In this document: piece by piece, positions 45,176 to 53,238 of the stretch
Layout: each line of letters opens with the position of its first letter
Position numbering within the stretch: position 1 is the stretch's first letter
Source of the DNA: Spirochaetaceae bacterium
GTDB taxonomy: Bacteria > Spirochaetota > Spirochaetia > DSM-27196 > Alkalispirochaetaceae
DNA: 64,000 nucleotides
Assembly: GCA_007695175.1 (NCBI GenBank)
Contig: REEH01000110.1
Coordinates: forward strand, 1-64,000
Direction: 5' to 3'
Notes under the pieces: model-generated
What the model was told of the DNA's origin: nothing
Databases searched by the model: none
The model's input: only the letters and a program-made list of their open reading frames with translations
Made by a program: the position numbers and the translations under genes

Positions 45176-45406
45176 CTATCCATCTTCATCGGCGGGATCG
45201 AAAAGATCGAGCACCGGATCCTCGGGGGGCTGGTTTACCAGTATCTCAATCCGACGTTCCAGGTGGCGCAGTTCCTTTTCAAGACTCCGGGCAAGCTTGA
45301 CCCCCTCCTCAAAGAGCGAGGAGGCCTGGTCGATCGGTGTCGTACCGTCCCGAAGCTCCTCGGCAATCGTTTCAAGCCTTTCAAGCCGCTCTTCAAAGTT
45401 CTTCAT
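45176..45406 (-). CDS. xseB: Exodeoxyribonuclease VII small subunit
   Basis: A 76-residue acidic helical protein that assembles with XseA to degrade single-stranded DNA from both ends. It starts MKNFEERLERLETIAEEL and has the family pattern EEGVKLARSLEKELRHLERRIEIL. The ATG at 45406 lies 14 bases inside the end of xseA on the same strand, the usual arrangement; the open frame extends upstream but without family similarity. Confidence 0.9.
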   Translation of the reverse strand: MKNFEERLERLETIAEELRDGTTPIDQASSLFEEGVKLARSLEKELRHLERRIEILVNQPPEDPVLDLFDPADEDG

Positions 45407-46610
45407 GCATCGTCCTTTCCACGCGCAGAAGGGGGATCGTGCCATCCGCCATCCGCGCCTCCAGGTCCTGACCTGCAACAGTCTGGGCCGCCCGCGTTAC
45501 AATTTTTCCCGTTTGCCGGTCCCGCAGTATCGCGTAGCCCCGCTGGAGCGCGGCCAGAGGGGACGAACTCTCCACGCGTTCCGTCGCCACCTCCAGGCGC
45601 CGGGCCGTGGCGGTGAGGCGGTCGCGCAAAGCGCTCCGAACCTCTTCGACAGCCGCATCCACGCGCTGATACCAGGGTTGGGCAAAATTCCGGAACCGGT
45701 ACTGCAGTTCCTCCCTGGAGACTCGTTCCAGGCGCCGTCCGATCAGTTCGAGACGCTGCCGGAATTCCCGGTGAATATTTCCCGCGGCGTGGGAGAGGCG
45801 CCGGTGGACCTCTTCCTCCGCCGCGGAGAGGACTTCCGCGGCCGCCGAGGGGGTGGGGGCCCGGTAATCCGCGGCATAGTCGGAGAGGGCGGTATCGGTC
45901 TCGTGTCCCACCGCGGATATGACGGGAATCGTCGTAGCCCCTATCGCCCGGAGCACCTCTTCCTCGCTGAAGGGCAGCAGGTCTTCCAGTGATCCGCCGC
46001 CGCGGGTAACCACGATAACCTCTCCCAGGCGATGCCGGTCCGCATGCGCGATCATCCGGGCGAGCGCGGGGGCCGACTCGGGTCCCTGCACGGGAACGGG
46101 GAGAATGCGTACGTCCACGCCCGCGCCGCGGCGCCGCAGGACGTGAAGAATATCCCGCACGGCAGCTCCCGTGGGGGACGTGATGATGGCGACTGTTGCG
46201 GGAAACCAGGGCAGGGGAAGCGCCCGGTCGAAGAGACCCTCCCGGTGAAGACGGGCTTTTCTCTCCTCCAGCATGGCCAGTATGTCCCCCTTTCCGACGG
46301 GGTGCATAGAACGAAGTATGAGCTGGTACGCCCCCCGCGGGGGGTAGACGCTGAGGGATGCACGCACACGCACACGGTTTCCGTCCCGGGGCTGGAAGGA
46401 AAGACTCCCGGCGGCTCCCCGAAAGAAGACGCACTGGATCATGGCCGTCCGGTCCTTCAAGGTAAAATAGAGGTGCCCCGAGGAAGCCGGGCGGAAGTTT
46501 GATATCTCCCCCTCTACGGTAAGATCGGGGAATCCTTCCTCCAGAATCGTCTTGATGGCACCGGTGATTTCCGATACCTGGAGTACTCGTCGCGCCGGGG
46601 AGTCGCTCAT
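45393..46610 (-). CDS. xseA: Exodeoxyribonuclease VII large subunit
   Basis: Catalytic subunit of a single-strand exonuclease that acts in repair, 405 residues. The N-terminal OB domain (LTVEGEISNFRPASSGHLYFTLKD) is followed by the catalytic core with ITSPTGAAVRDILHVLRRR, VTRGGGSLEDLLPFSEE, SAVGHETD and DYRAPTPSAAAE, all diagnostic, then a coiled-coil region and a C-terminal RGYAIL segment. It is divergent from the spiro-SPASM gene with only a 24-59-base gap. Confidence 0.95.
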   Translation of the reverse strand: MSDSPARRVLQVSEITGAIKTILEEGFPDLTVEGEISNFRPASSGHLYFTLKDRTAMIQCVFFRGAAGSLSFQPRDGNRVRVRASLSVYPPRGAYQLILRSMHPVGKGDILAMLEERKARLHREGLFDRALPLPWFPATVAIITSPTGAAVRDILHVLRRRGAGVDVRILPVPVQGPESAPALARMIAHADRHRLGEVIVVTRGGGSLEDLLPFSEEEVLRAIGATTIPVISAVGHETDTALSDYAADYRAPTPSAAAEVLSAAEEEVHRRLSHAAGNIHREFRQRLELIGRRLERVSREELQYRFRNFAQPWYQRVDAAVEEVRSALRDRLTATARRLEVATERVESSSPLAALQRGYAILRDRQTGKIVTRAAQTVAGQDLEARMADGTIPLLRVERTMHEEL

Positions 46611-46669
46611 TTCCCGAAGCTTAGCTTACCCTCATGACACGCTCAAGCCCTGTCGATACATTAGAAGGG

Positions 46670-48244
46670 ATGGACCACTGCATAGTAGCGTTTCCGCGAC
46701 TCTCTCCCTGGCTTCACCTCGCCTTCTCCGACGGACAAAGCCCTCTGGATCACCTGTGGAAACGAATCGCCCTGCTGGGAGATATTCCCGTGACCGTCCT
46801 GGCGCCCGCCGCGACCGACGGGGAACTCACACCACCGAAACCACCGGAAAAGGGGGGGCGGGTAAACGTCCTCGTCCTGGAGAACAGCAGCGGATCGGAA
46901 GCGCTGCAGCGTCTTCACGCGGCGATTCCCGACACGGTGGAGCAACTTCTCTGGTTTGACGGGGACGCCCCGTTTCCCTCCCTTTCGCTTACCTCCTATC
47001 TGCGGGAGCTGCACCTTCGCTCCTGGTGTGACTACACCTTCGGGGACGGCTTCCCCACCGGGTACGCGCCGCAGGTACTCCGGCGGGAGATTCTGCCCGT
47101 CCTGGCGACGCTGGCGGAGAGCCGGGATCTGCCCTGGAACAGAACGATCCTCTTCGACGCTCTCAGCGTCGATATAAACGCTTTTGACCTGGAGACGGAA
47201 GCGGCCTCGGAGGATTACTCGCTCCTCAGGGCAAGCCTGACCGTGGATAACCGTGCCGACTACCTCCTGTGCCGTCGGCTGGTGGAGAGAGGCGCAGCCG
47301 AACCGGATCTCCCCCCGGAAGGTACGGGCGAACACAAACCCGATCCTTTTCGGGAGCGGTTTCGCGACGACCGGGATACCCTCCTGCAGACACTGCTGAA
47401 GGAACCCGCCTTGCGACGTACCCTGCCGCGTTATTACCACGTGCAGGTGACGAACCGGTTCACGCAGAAGCCCGCTTACAGGCCGGATGAAGGGGCGACG
47501 CCCATCGGAGACATGTCGCATGGGACGATGGAACTGGTGCTGGCGGCGATTCACCGGGAAACACCGGAGGCGATAGTTGCCTTCGGGTACCGGGGAGAGC
47601 CCGGGGTGTACCCGGAACTGCCCCGGCTTCTGCGGCTTCTTTCCGTGTACCCCGGCCTTACGTGTTACCTGGAGACGAGCGGTGTGGGCTGGACCGAGGA
47701 GAATCTGCGTGCTCTCCAGGAGTCGGGACAAACGGTGGGTGCTCTCATCGTGGAAGTGGACGCGTACAAGGCGGAAACCTACGCTACCCTTCGCGGGACG
47801 GGCCGTGAGGAGGCGCTGCGCTTTATCGAACGCATGCGCACGGTCCTTCCGGGACGCCTGTACGTGCAGGCGACGCGGATGAAGGAAAACGAGTGGGAGC
47901 TGCAGGATTTCTTCAAGCACTGGAGTTCCCTGGAGGGCGTGAAACCGCTCATTCAGAAGTACAACAACTACGCCGGCCGTCTGCCCGATCGTCGTGTCGC
48001 CGACCTGCAGCCGCTCCGGCGCGTACCCTGTCGACACCTGGAGCGTGAACTCGTCATCCTCCTGGACGGACGGGTGGTTCGCTGTCACCAGGATATCGAT
48101 GAGGCGAGCGTCCGGGGTTCACTCCAGGACCAGTCGCTCATGAAGCTCTGGGAAGCGGGATCAGGTGATTATCTCGCTCACCTGGAGGAGCGGTATCCCG
48201 CCCTATGTGAGAGCTGTGATGAGTACTATACGATCAACGCATGA
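46670..48244 (+). CDS. Spiro-SPASM-type protein: degenerate radical SAM with intact SPASM
   Basis: A 524-residue protein in two parts. Residues 1-215 resemble a nucleotidyltransferase fold (ending DYSLLRASLTVDNRADYLL, like the RVTLDTPEDY strand of SpsF enzymes). The rest looks like a radical SAM barrel plus SPASM domain. Where TNRCxxxCxxC would bind the SAM cluster, it reads TNRFTQKPAYR (261-271): all three cysteines are replaced. The SPASM cysteines survive (VPCRHLE, VVRCHQDIDEA, ALCESCDEYY). So it probably does not cleave SAM. I recall a spirochaete-only family with these traits; confirm by profile search. First gene of a seven-gene overlapping run; a start at 46634 is possible. Confidence 0.8.
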   Translation: MDHCIVAFPRLSPWLHLAFSDGQSPLDHLWKRIALLGDIPVTVLAPAATDGELTPPKPPEKGGRVNVLVLENSSGSEALQRLHAAIPDTVEQLLWFDGDAPFPSLSLTSYLRELHLRSWCDYTFGDGFPTGYAPQVLRREILPVLATLAESRDLPWNRTILFDALSVDINAFDLETEAASEDYSLLRASLTVDNRADYLLCRRLVERGAAEPDLPPEGTGEHKPDPFRERFRDDRDTLLQTLLKEPALRRTLPRYYHVQVTNRFTQKPAYRPDEGATPIGDMSHGTMELVLAAIHRETPEAIVAFGYRGEPGVYPELPRLLRLLSVYPGLTCYLETSGVGWTEENLRALQESGQTVGALIVEVDAYKAETYATLRGTGREEALRFIERMRTVLPGRLYVQATRMKENEWELQDFFKHWSSLEGVKPLIQKYNNYAGRLPDRRVADLQPLRRVPCRHLERELVILLDGRVVRCHQDIDEASVRGSLQDQSLMKLWEAGSGDYLAHLEERYPALCESCDEYYTINA

Positions 48245-49169
48245 GGAGGGCCGGCCCTTCACCCTGGTTGGCCCCCGTGAGGCTGTTCCCGATTCGGCGC
48301 GTCCGGGACTCGTCCTTCTCAACCGGAGTTCCCGCCTTCTGAGAAGAGATTACATGGCGGCAATCGTGGAGGAGAGCTTTTCCGATATCGTTTCGGTGGA
48401 ACTGAGGGAGAACTCCTTTACCGTGGAATCCCTGAGCCGGGAGTTTCCCCGGGTGCGTTTCCTCCTGCTGGATGATTCCGTCTCGATCGGAGCTCGCATC
48501 AACATGGCCATGCGCATCATGAACGCCGAGGCCATCCTGGTCATGTGGTCCACCATGGACCCCCCCGGATCAATAACCCGCGCTCTGGAAACGTTGAAGC
48601 GGACAGGGACTGTCTGCCTCTCCCCGGCCCTGCGAAACGAGCGGGGCGAGGCTCTTCCCGTCGTGCAGGTACCGGCACTTCAGCGGCGGCAATTGCGGGT
48701 GATGACTCTTCCAATCCGGGGCCGTGCGGTGGATACGCTCTTTCCCTTCGATTACGTGGGACTCTATGACCGCCGCCGCTTTGAGGGTCTGGGTATGTTT
48801 GACGAGCAGATAGGGCACCCCTTCTGGCAGAAACTCGACTTCGGCTTTCGCGCGGCACTCTGGGGAGAGCAGATTCGGGTGGAGCCAACTTTTCGCATGA
48901 CCTACCGAAGCATGCCGGAACCGGAGGACCAGACCGCTTCCGAGGGGTACGAGCGCTTTTACGCGCGCAACCTGGCGGTACGTATCAGGGAAAGCGGCGC
49001 GGGAGTGCCGCTCCTCCAGGCGTTGCCCTTCGCGATACGGTCCCGGAAGAGCATTGCCGAGGCGCTGCGGGTCTTCCGGGATGCCTCAGGCTGGGTAGAA
49101 CGGAACCGAGAGCGGTTTCTGCACGATGCACGGACGGTCGTGAAAGAGTGGAGTATCGATAATGCCTGA
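48219..49169 (+). CDS. Putative GT-A-like (glycosyltransferase-type) protein
   Basis: A 316-residue cytosolic protein I can place only loosely. The middle reads FLLLDDSVSIGARINMAMRI followed by ILVMWSTMDPPGS, which resembles the glycosyltransferase-2 region (A-x-N-x-(A/G) helix then DxD), but DxD is replaced by WSTMD. Later, QKLDFGFRAALWGEQIR resembles the (E/D)DxDxxxR acceptor-side helix of GT2 enzymes. Activity is therefore uncertain. The ATG 48219 starts 26 bases inside the SPASM gene and the gene overlaps the next by 8 bases. Context points to glycan assembly. Confidence 0.6.
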   Translation: MSTIRSTHEEGRPFTLVGPREAVPDSARPGLVLLNRSSRLLRRDYMAAIVEESFSDIVSVELRENSFTVESLSREFPRVRFLLLDDSVSIGARINMAMRIMNAEAILVMWSTMDPPGSITRALETLKRTGTVCLSPALRNERGEALPVVQVPALQRRQLRVMTLPIRGRAVDTLFPFDYVGLYDRRRFEGLGMFDEQIGHPFWQKLDFGFRAALWGEQIRVEPTFRMTYRSMPEPEDQTASEGYERFYARNLAVRIRESGAGVPLLQALPFAIRSRKSIAEALRVFRDASGWVERNRERFLHDARTVVKEWSIDNA

Positions 49170-49848
49170 AAAGGGCGTCTTTCTGCAGGTCAGGATAGCT
49201 TCATCGAGGCTGGCAGCCAAAGCGCTTCTGCCCCTGGGAGACAAGCCCGTGATCGTTCATGCCATGGAGGCACTCAGGTCCGTACCGGCGGACCAGTTCT
49301 GGCTCGTCACGGACCGTGAAAGCGTTTCTCGCCTGGAGAAGCCGGCCCGCAGCTGCGGCTTTCGAGTCTTCGCCGGGGACGAACATGACGTACTGAAGCG
49401 ATTCTGTGAGGCCGCGGATCATACCGGGGTGGATATCATCGTACGCGCAACGGGGGATAATCCCCTCGTTTCGGGAGCGGTAGCCGGAGAGGCCCTGGAC
49501 CTCCAGAGTGAGAGCGGAGCGGACTACGCCGGTATTACCGGCACCCCTCTGGGAACGGGAGTGGAGATCCTCCGCAGCGCCGCTCTCAGGAATCTGCAGG
49601 CCCGCACGACCGATCCCTACGAGCGGGAGCATGTAAGCCCGGGATTATATCGCGATCCCGCTCGATACCGGATCGTGACACGCCCCGTCGCGGAAGACCT
49701 GGCATGCCCGGACTTCAGGGTCACCCTGGACACGCCGGAGGACTACGCAAGACTCCAGAGGCTGTACCGGGATCTGTATCGCGGAAGTCCGCCGGACTTG
49801 AGGGAGCTCGTGGCCTATGCCCGACGGCAGCTGCAGCGCATCGCCTGA
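49162..49848 (+). CDS. spsF: SpsF-like cytidylyltransferase
   Basis: A 228-residue NTP-transfer protein related to SpsF, KdsB and NeuA, which activate acidic sugars as CMP conjugates. The nucleotide-binding loop is QVRIASSRLAAKALLPLG (typical family form QARxxSxRLPxKxLxPL), followed by VIVHAMEAL, IIVRATGDNPL (metal and substrate Asp) and FRVTLDTPEDYARLQ. LAAK in place of LPGK is unusual. It overlaps both neighbours. With the PseG-like gene it supports CMP-sugar metabolism. Confidence 0.87.
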   Translation: MPEKGVFLQVRIASSRLAAKALLPLGDKPVIVHAMEALRSVPADQFWLVTDRESVSRLEKPARSCGFRVFAGDEHDVLKRFCEAADHTGVDIIVRATGDNPLVSGAVAGEALDLQSESGADYAGITGTPLGTGVEILRSAALRNLQARTTDPYEREHVSPGLYRDPARYRIVTRPVAEDLACPDFRVTLDTPEDYARLQRLYRDLYRGSPPDLRELVAYARRQLQRIA

Positions 49849-51622
49849 TTCCATCCTCATCGTGGCGGAGCATCGTCGTGGCCACGGCACGGGGCATCTG
49901 CGGCGTTGTGCCGGCCTGGCACGGGATATTCCCTGCGCCCTGGACTGGCTTCTGCCCGCCCACGCCGGTGAGGACTGGTACAGTCGTGAGGAGGTATGGT
50001 CCCTTCTCGGCCCCGGTGCGGTGCCGGAGAGGGTGTGCTGGCGGGATACTCCCGCCGGACCCTATGATCTGATAATAGTTGACCGGAGGGAGATGACCCT
50101 GCGGGAGCTGGAAACGCTTCCCTCCCGGGGAATCGTGGTGGGCATAGACGCGGGGGGCGATCTGCGCACCTACGCGTCCTATCTGGTGGACGCCTTGCCG
50201 ACGCCTCCCGGTTCCGGCCTTCCCAACATCGCGGATACCGCTTTTCTGCCTTTCCCGGACGAGAGTGCGGGGCGGGTACGCCCGGAGTGGCCGGATCGGT
50301 GCGGGAAGGTTCTTGTGGCTTTCGGCGGGGAGGATCAGGACGAGCTCACCCGGGCTGCGGGGCGGGAGCTCAAGGGAGAGACTGAGGGACCTCATCCCCT
50401 TTCCATAGAGCTACTGCTGCACCGGGATGGGATCGATGGCGGGACCGGTCCCGACACCCCGGGAGTCATACGGCCTGAGCCCCGCCTGGCGGACCGGCTC
50501 TCCCGGTATGACCTGGTAGTGACCCACTACGGGCTTCTCGCGTGGGAGGCGCTTTGGGCGCGCGTACCCGTTCTGCTCTGTAATCCCACCGACTATCATC
50601 AGATGCTGGCGGAGGCCGCGGGGTTCGTCGCGTGCCGTTCCCCGGGGGAACTGAGAGGTGCTCTCGGGCGTTTTGCGGAGATTCGGGAATCCTCCAGAAA
50701 CCTGCGGCCCCGGGAACGACGCAATCTGGCGGAGTTCCTGCGGACTCTGCAATCTCCCCCCCGGCTGGAGAGTCCCTCCGGCGGGAGCCGATACCAGCCG
50801 GCGGTGGAGCGCTTCGTGGATTGCACTTATTTTCTGAATCGCCCCGACGGACTGCTCTATCTGCAGAACTATCTTCCCCGCCCGGTGCTGTACGATCAGG
50901 ATTACTTCAACCGGGAGTACCTGAAGCAGTACGGCAGGACGTACCTGGAGGATTTTCCGGTGATCGCCGAACGGGGAAGGGATCGCGTGGCCCGCATCCT
51001 TCGACTCCTGCGGAGAAACGCCTCTCACCGTGCGGACCGACCCCGGCTCCTTGATATCGGGTGTGCCTACGGTCCCTTTCTGCACGCCGCCTCCGGCGCC
51101 GGGTGCACCGTGAAGGGTTTCGAGATCCACGGCGACGCGGTGCGCTACGTCCGGGAGGAACTGCACCTTGAGGCAGTGCAGGGAGATCTTGCGCACCTGG
51201 GGACGTTGCTGTTTCAGGAGCGGTTCGATATCGTTACACTCTGGTACGTGATAGAGCACGTAGTGTTTCTGGACGCGCTGCTGCGGGATATCGCGGCGCT
51301 TCTCAAGCCAGGCGGGATTCTCGCCTTCTCCACGCCCCACGGACGGGGCATATCCGCGCGCCGGTGGAGGCGTACTTTTCTGCGTGACAGTCCGCCGGAC
51401 CATTTTACCCTGTGGGACGCTCCTTCCGCAAAGCGGGTGCTCTCGGCGCAGGGCTTCCGGGTACGGCGCGTGCACTGCACCGGTCATCACCCGGAACGGT
51501 TCTTCGCGGGAGGTGCCGTCCCCTCCTTCCCGGGGGCGGGTTTGCTTCTGCGGGCGATCGGGCTCTGGTCCCGCGTGTTCCGGCGGGGGGACACCTTCGA
51601 GATATATGCGGAGCGCCTGTGA
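49817..51622 (+). CDS. Fusion of PseG-like glycan enzyme and SAM methyltransferase
   Basis: A 601-residue two-domain protein. Residues 1-300 resemble PseG, the UDP-sugar hydrolase of pseudaminic-acid synthesis: RGHGTGHLRRCAGLA holds the catalytic His (about 27), and VTHYGLLAWEALWARVPVLL the GT-B nucleotide-binding helix. From about 330 a linker (YDQDYFNREYLKQYGRTYLED) leads to a class I methyltransferase with motif I RLLDIGCAYGPFLHAA (about 416), WYVIEHVVFLDALL, LLKPGGILAFSTP and a C-terminal beta extension. It likely couples sugar activation with methylation of a surface glycan (inference). It overlaps spsF by 32 bases and the ATP-grasp gene by 4. Confidence 0.8.
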   Translation: MPDGSCSASPDSILIVAEHRRGHGTGHLRRCAGLARDIPCALDWLLPAHAGEDWYSREEVWSLLGPGAVPERVCWRDTPAGPYDLIIVDRREMTLRELETLPSRGIVVGIDAGGDLRTYASYLVDALPTPPGSGLPNIADTAFLPFPDESAGRVRPEWPDRCGKVLVAFGGEDQDELTRAAGRELKGETEGPHPLSIELLLHRDGIDGGTGPDTPGVIRPEPRLADRLSRYDLVVTHYGLLAWEALWARVPVLLCNPTDYHQMLAEAAGFVACRSPGELRGALGRFAEIRESSRNLRPRERRNLAEFLRTLQSPPRLESPSGGSRYQPAVERFVDCTYFLNRPDGLLYLQNYLPRPVLYDQDYFNREYLKQYGRTYLEDFPVIAERGRDRVARILRLLRRNASHRADRPRLLDIGCAYGPFLHAASGAGCTVKGFEIHGDAVRYVREELHLEAVQGDLAHLGTLLFQERFDIVTLWYVIEHVVFLDALLRDIAALLKPGGILAFSTPHGRGISARRWRRTFLRDSPPDHFTLWDAPSAKRVLSAQGFRVRRVHCTGHHPERFFAGGAVPSFPGAGLLLRAIGLWSRVFRRGDTFEIYAERL

Positions 51623-53238
51623 GTACGAGCGGACGGTCTCTTCTGATTCTTGGTGGCGGCGTGATGCAGCTGCCGGCGATTTCCGCCGCGCGCCGCCTGG
51701 GGTGTACGGTGCACGTGGCGGATGCGGATCCGCAATGTCCCGGCGCATCCCGGGCCGATCGTTTCCACCCGGTGGATCTCCAGGATCGGGAGGGCCTTCT
51801 CCTGGCGGCGGAAGGCATAACCGACCTGGCGGGAGTGTTTACGGCAGGCACCGACTTTTCCGCTTCCGTGGCGTACGTGGCGGAGAGGATGGGACTGCCG
51901 GGCATACCCTTCGAGGCGGCCCTGGACGCTACGGACAAGAGCCGGATGCGGGCCGTTCTCCGCGCCGCCGGAGTCGCCGTACCCCGTTTCGTCGCTCTCT
52001 CGGGTCCGGAAGGGCTGGAGCAGTGCCGCCGGGTACTGCGCTGTCCGCTCGTGGTCAAACCGGTGGACAATATGGGAGCCCGGGGCGTGGTGAGTGTATC
52101 GGACTGGTCACAACTGCCGGAAGCGGTGCAGGCGGCACTGCCCCTGTCGCGGACGCGCAAGGCGATCGTGGAGGAGTTTATCCCCGGTAAGGAGTACAGC
52201 CTTGATGCCATCGTCCTTGATGGGCAGGTCCATGTAACGGGTGTGGCGGAGCGCCACATCTTCTTCCCGCCCTGTTTTGTCGAGATGGGTCACACCATAC
52301 CGGCGACGCTGAGGGAAGAGGATCGGTTGCTCCTGGAACGTGGTTTTGCCCAGGCAATCGATGCTCTCGGTATCGTGAGCGGTGCGGCCAAGGGAGATCT
52401 GTTTCTGGACCATTCCCGGGGGGAACCGCTTGTGGTCGTGGGAGAGGTGGCGGCGCGTCTTTCCGGCGGGTACATGTCGGGATGGACGTACCCGCTCGCG
52501 ACGGGTGTGCCCCTGACGGAGATCGGGGTGCGAGTCGCCCTGGGTGAAAAGCCTCCGCCCGCTCTTTTCAGAGCGATCGATGACTTCGTCGTGGCGGAGC
52601 GTGCCCTGATTTCATGCCCCGGAACGGTGACAGGCGTGGAGATTCCCGAGGGAACGGAGGAGAGCGTGGATGCTCTCTTCATACGGTGCAAACCGGGGGA
52701 CCGAGTGCGTTCGCCCCTCAACAACGTGGAGAAGGTGGCCAACGCGATCGCCCGGGGGGGCTCAATGGAGGAGGCGGAGCGGCGTGCTCTGGCCGCACTG
52801 GACCGCATCCTGATACGGCTTGCCCCCGGTGACGCGGAAACGGATCGTTTTCTTTTCTCGGAATCGGGGGCTCATCGCTTTGCCCGGTATCGCGTCAGAA
52901 GCGAGTCCGCGGGTCGATCCCTTTCGGCATTGCCTCCATACCGCGGTGATCCGGCATATATGCGGGCGGCCGCGACGCGGGGAGAAGCGCTTGTTGTGCT
53001 TCCGCCGGAGGGTTGGGGCGGAGGCGCGTTCCTGGAAAAGGCGTATCCGACTCTTCCCGCCCGGGAGGTCCTGGGAGCAATGGTGGAGGACGGCCTGATA
53101 GGGTTCGCGGAAAACGACCGGGCGGCGCCCGCTCTGGGCAGCCTGTTCTGGAACGCTTTCATCGCCGCCGGAAAGCAGGGGGTAGTGTACCTCCTGGATA
53201 CGCTGAGCGCCGGTCTGGAACTGGGAGAGGATCGATGA
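51619..53238 (+). CDS. ATP-grasp ligase with extra C-terminal domain
   Basis: A 539-residue ligase-type protein. Residues 1-100 form a preATP-grasp Rossmann-like domain (SLLILGGGVMQLPAI). The ATP-grasp core, about 105-310, has CPLVVKPVDNMGARGVV, AIVEEFIPGKEYSLDA and GEVAARLSGGYMSGW, the ATP- and metal-binding strands. The C-terminal 140 residues (from ALPPYRGDPAYMRAA) match nothing I recognise. It probably joins a carboxylate to an amine or sugar. GTG start in a GTGA overlap with the previous stop; stop overlaps the amidase ATG. Confidence 0.82.
   Translation: MSTSGRSLLILGGGVMQLPAISAARRLGCTVHVADADPQCPGASRADRFHPVDLQDREGLLLAAEGITDLAGVFTAGTDFSASVAYVAERMGLPGIPFEAALDATDKSRMRAVLRAAGVAVPRFVALSGPEGLEQCRRVLRCPLVVKPVDNMGARGVVSVSDWSQLPEAVQAALPLSRTRKAIVEEFIPGKEYSLDAIVLDGQVHVTGVAERHIFFPPCFVEMGHTIPATLREEDRLLLERGFAQAIDALGIVSGAAKGDLFLDHSRGEPLVVVGEVAARLSGGYMSGWTYPLATGVPLTEIGVRVALGEKPPPALFRAIDDFVVAERALISCPGTVTGVEIPEGTEESVDALFIRCKPGDRVRSPLNNVEKVANAIARGGSMEEAERRALAALDRILIRLAPGDAETDRFLFSESGAHRFARYRVRSESAGRSLSALPPYRGDPAYMRAAATRGEALVVLPPEGWGGGAFLEKAYPTLPAREVLGAMVEDGLIGFAENDRAAPALGSLFWNAFIAAGKQGVVYLLDTLSAGLELGEDR

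Noticed and set aside
46670-48244. Active radical SAM enzyme.
   Set aside because: No CX3CX2C motif exists in the chain; the matching site has Phe, Pro and Arg in place of the cysteines.
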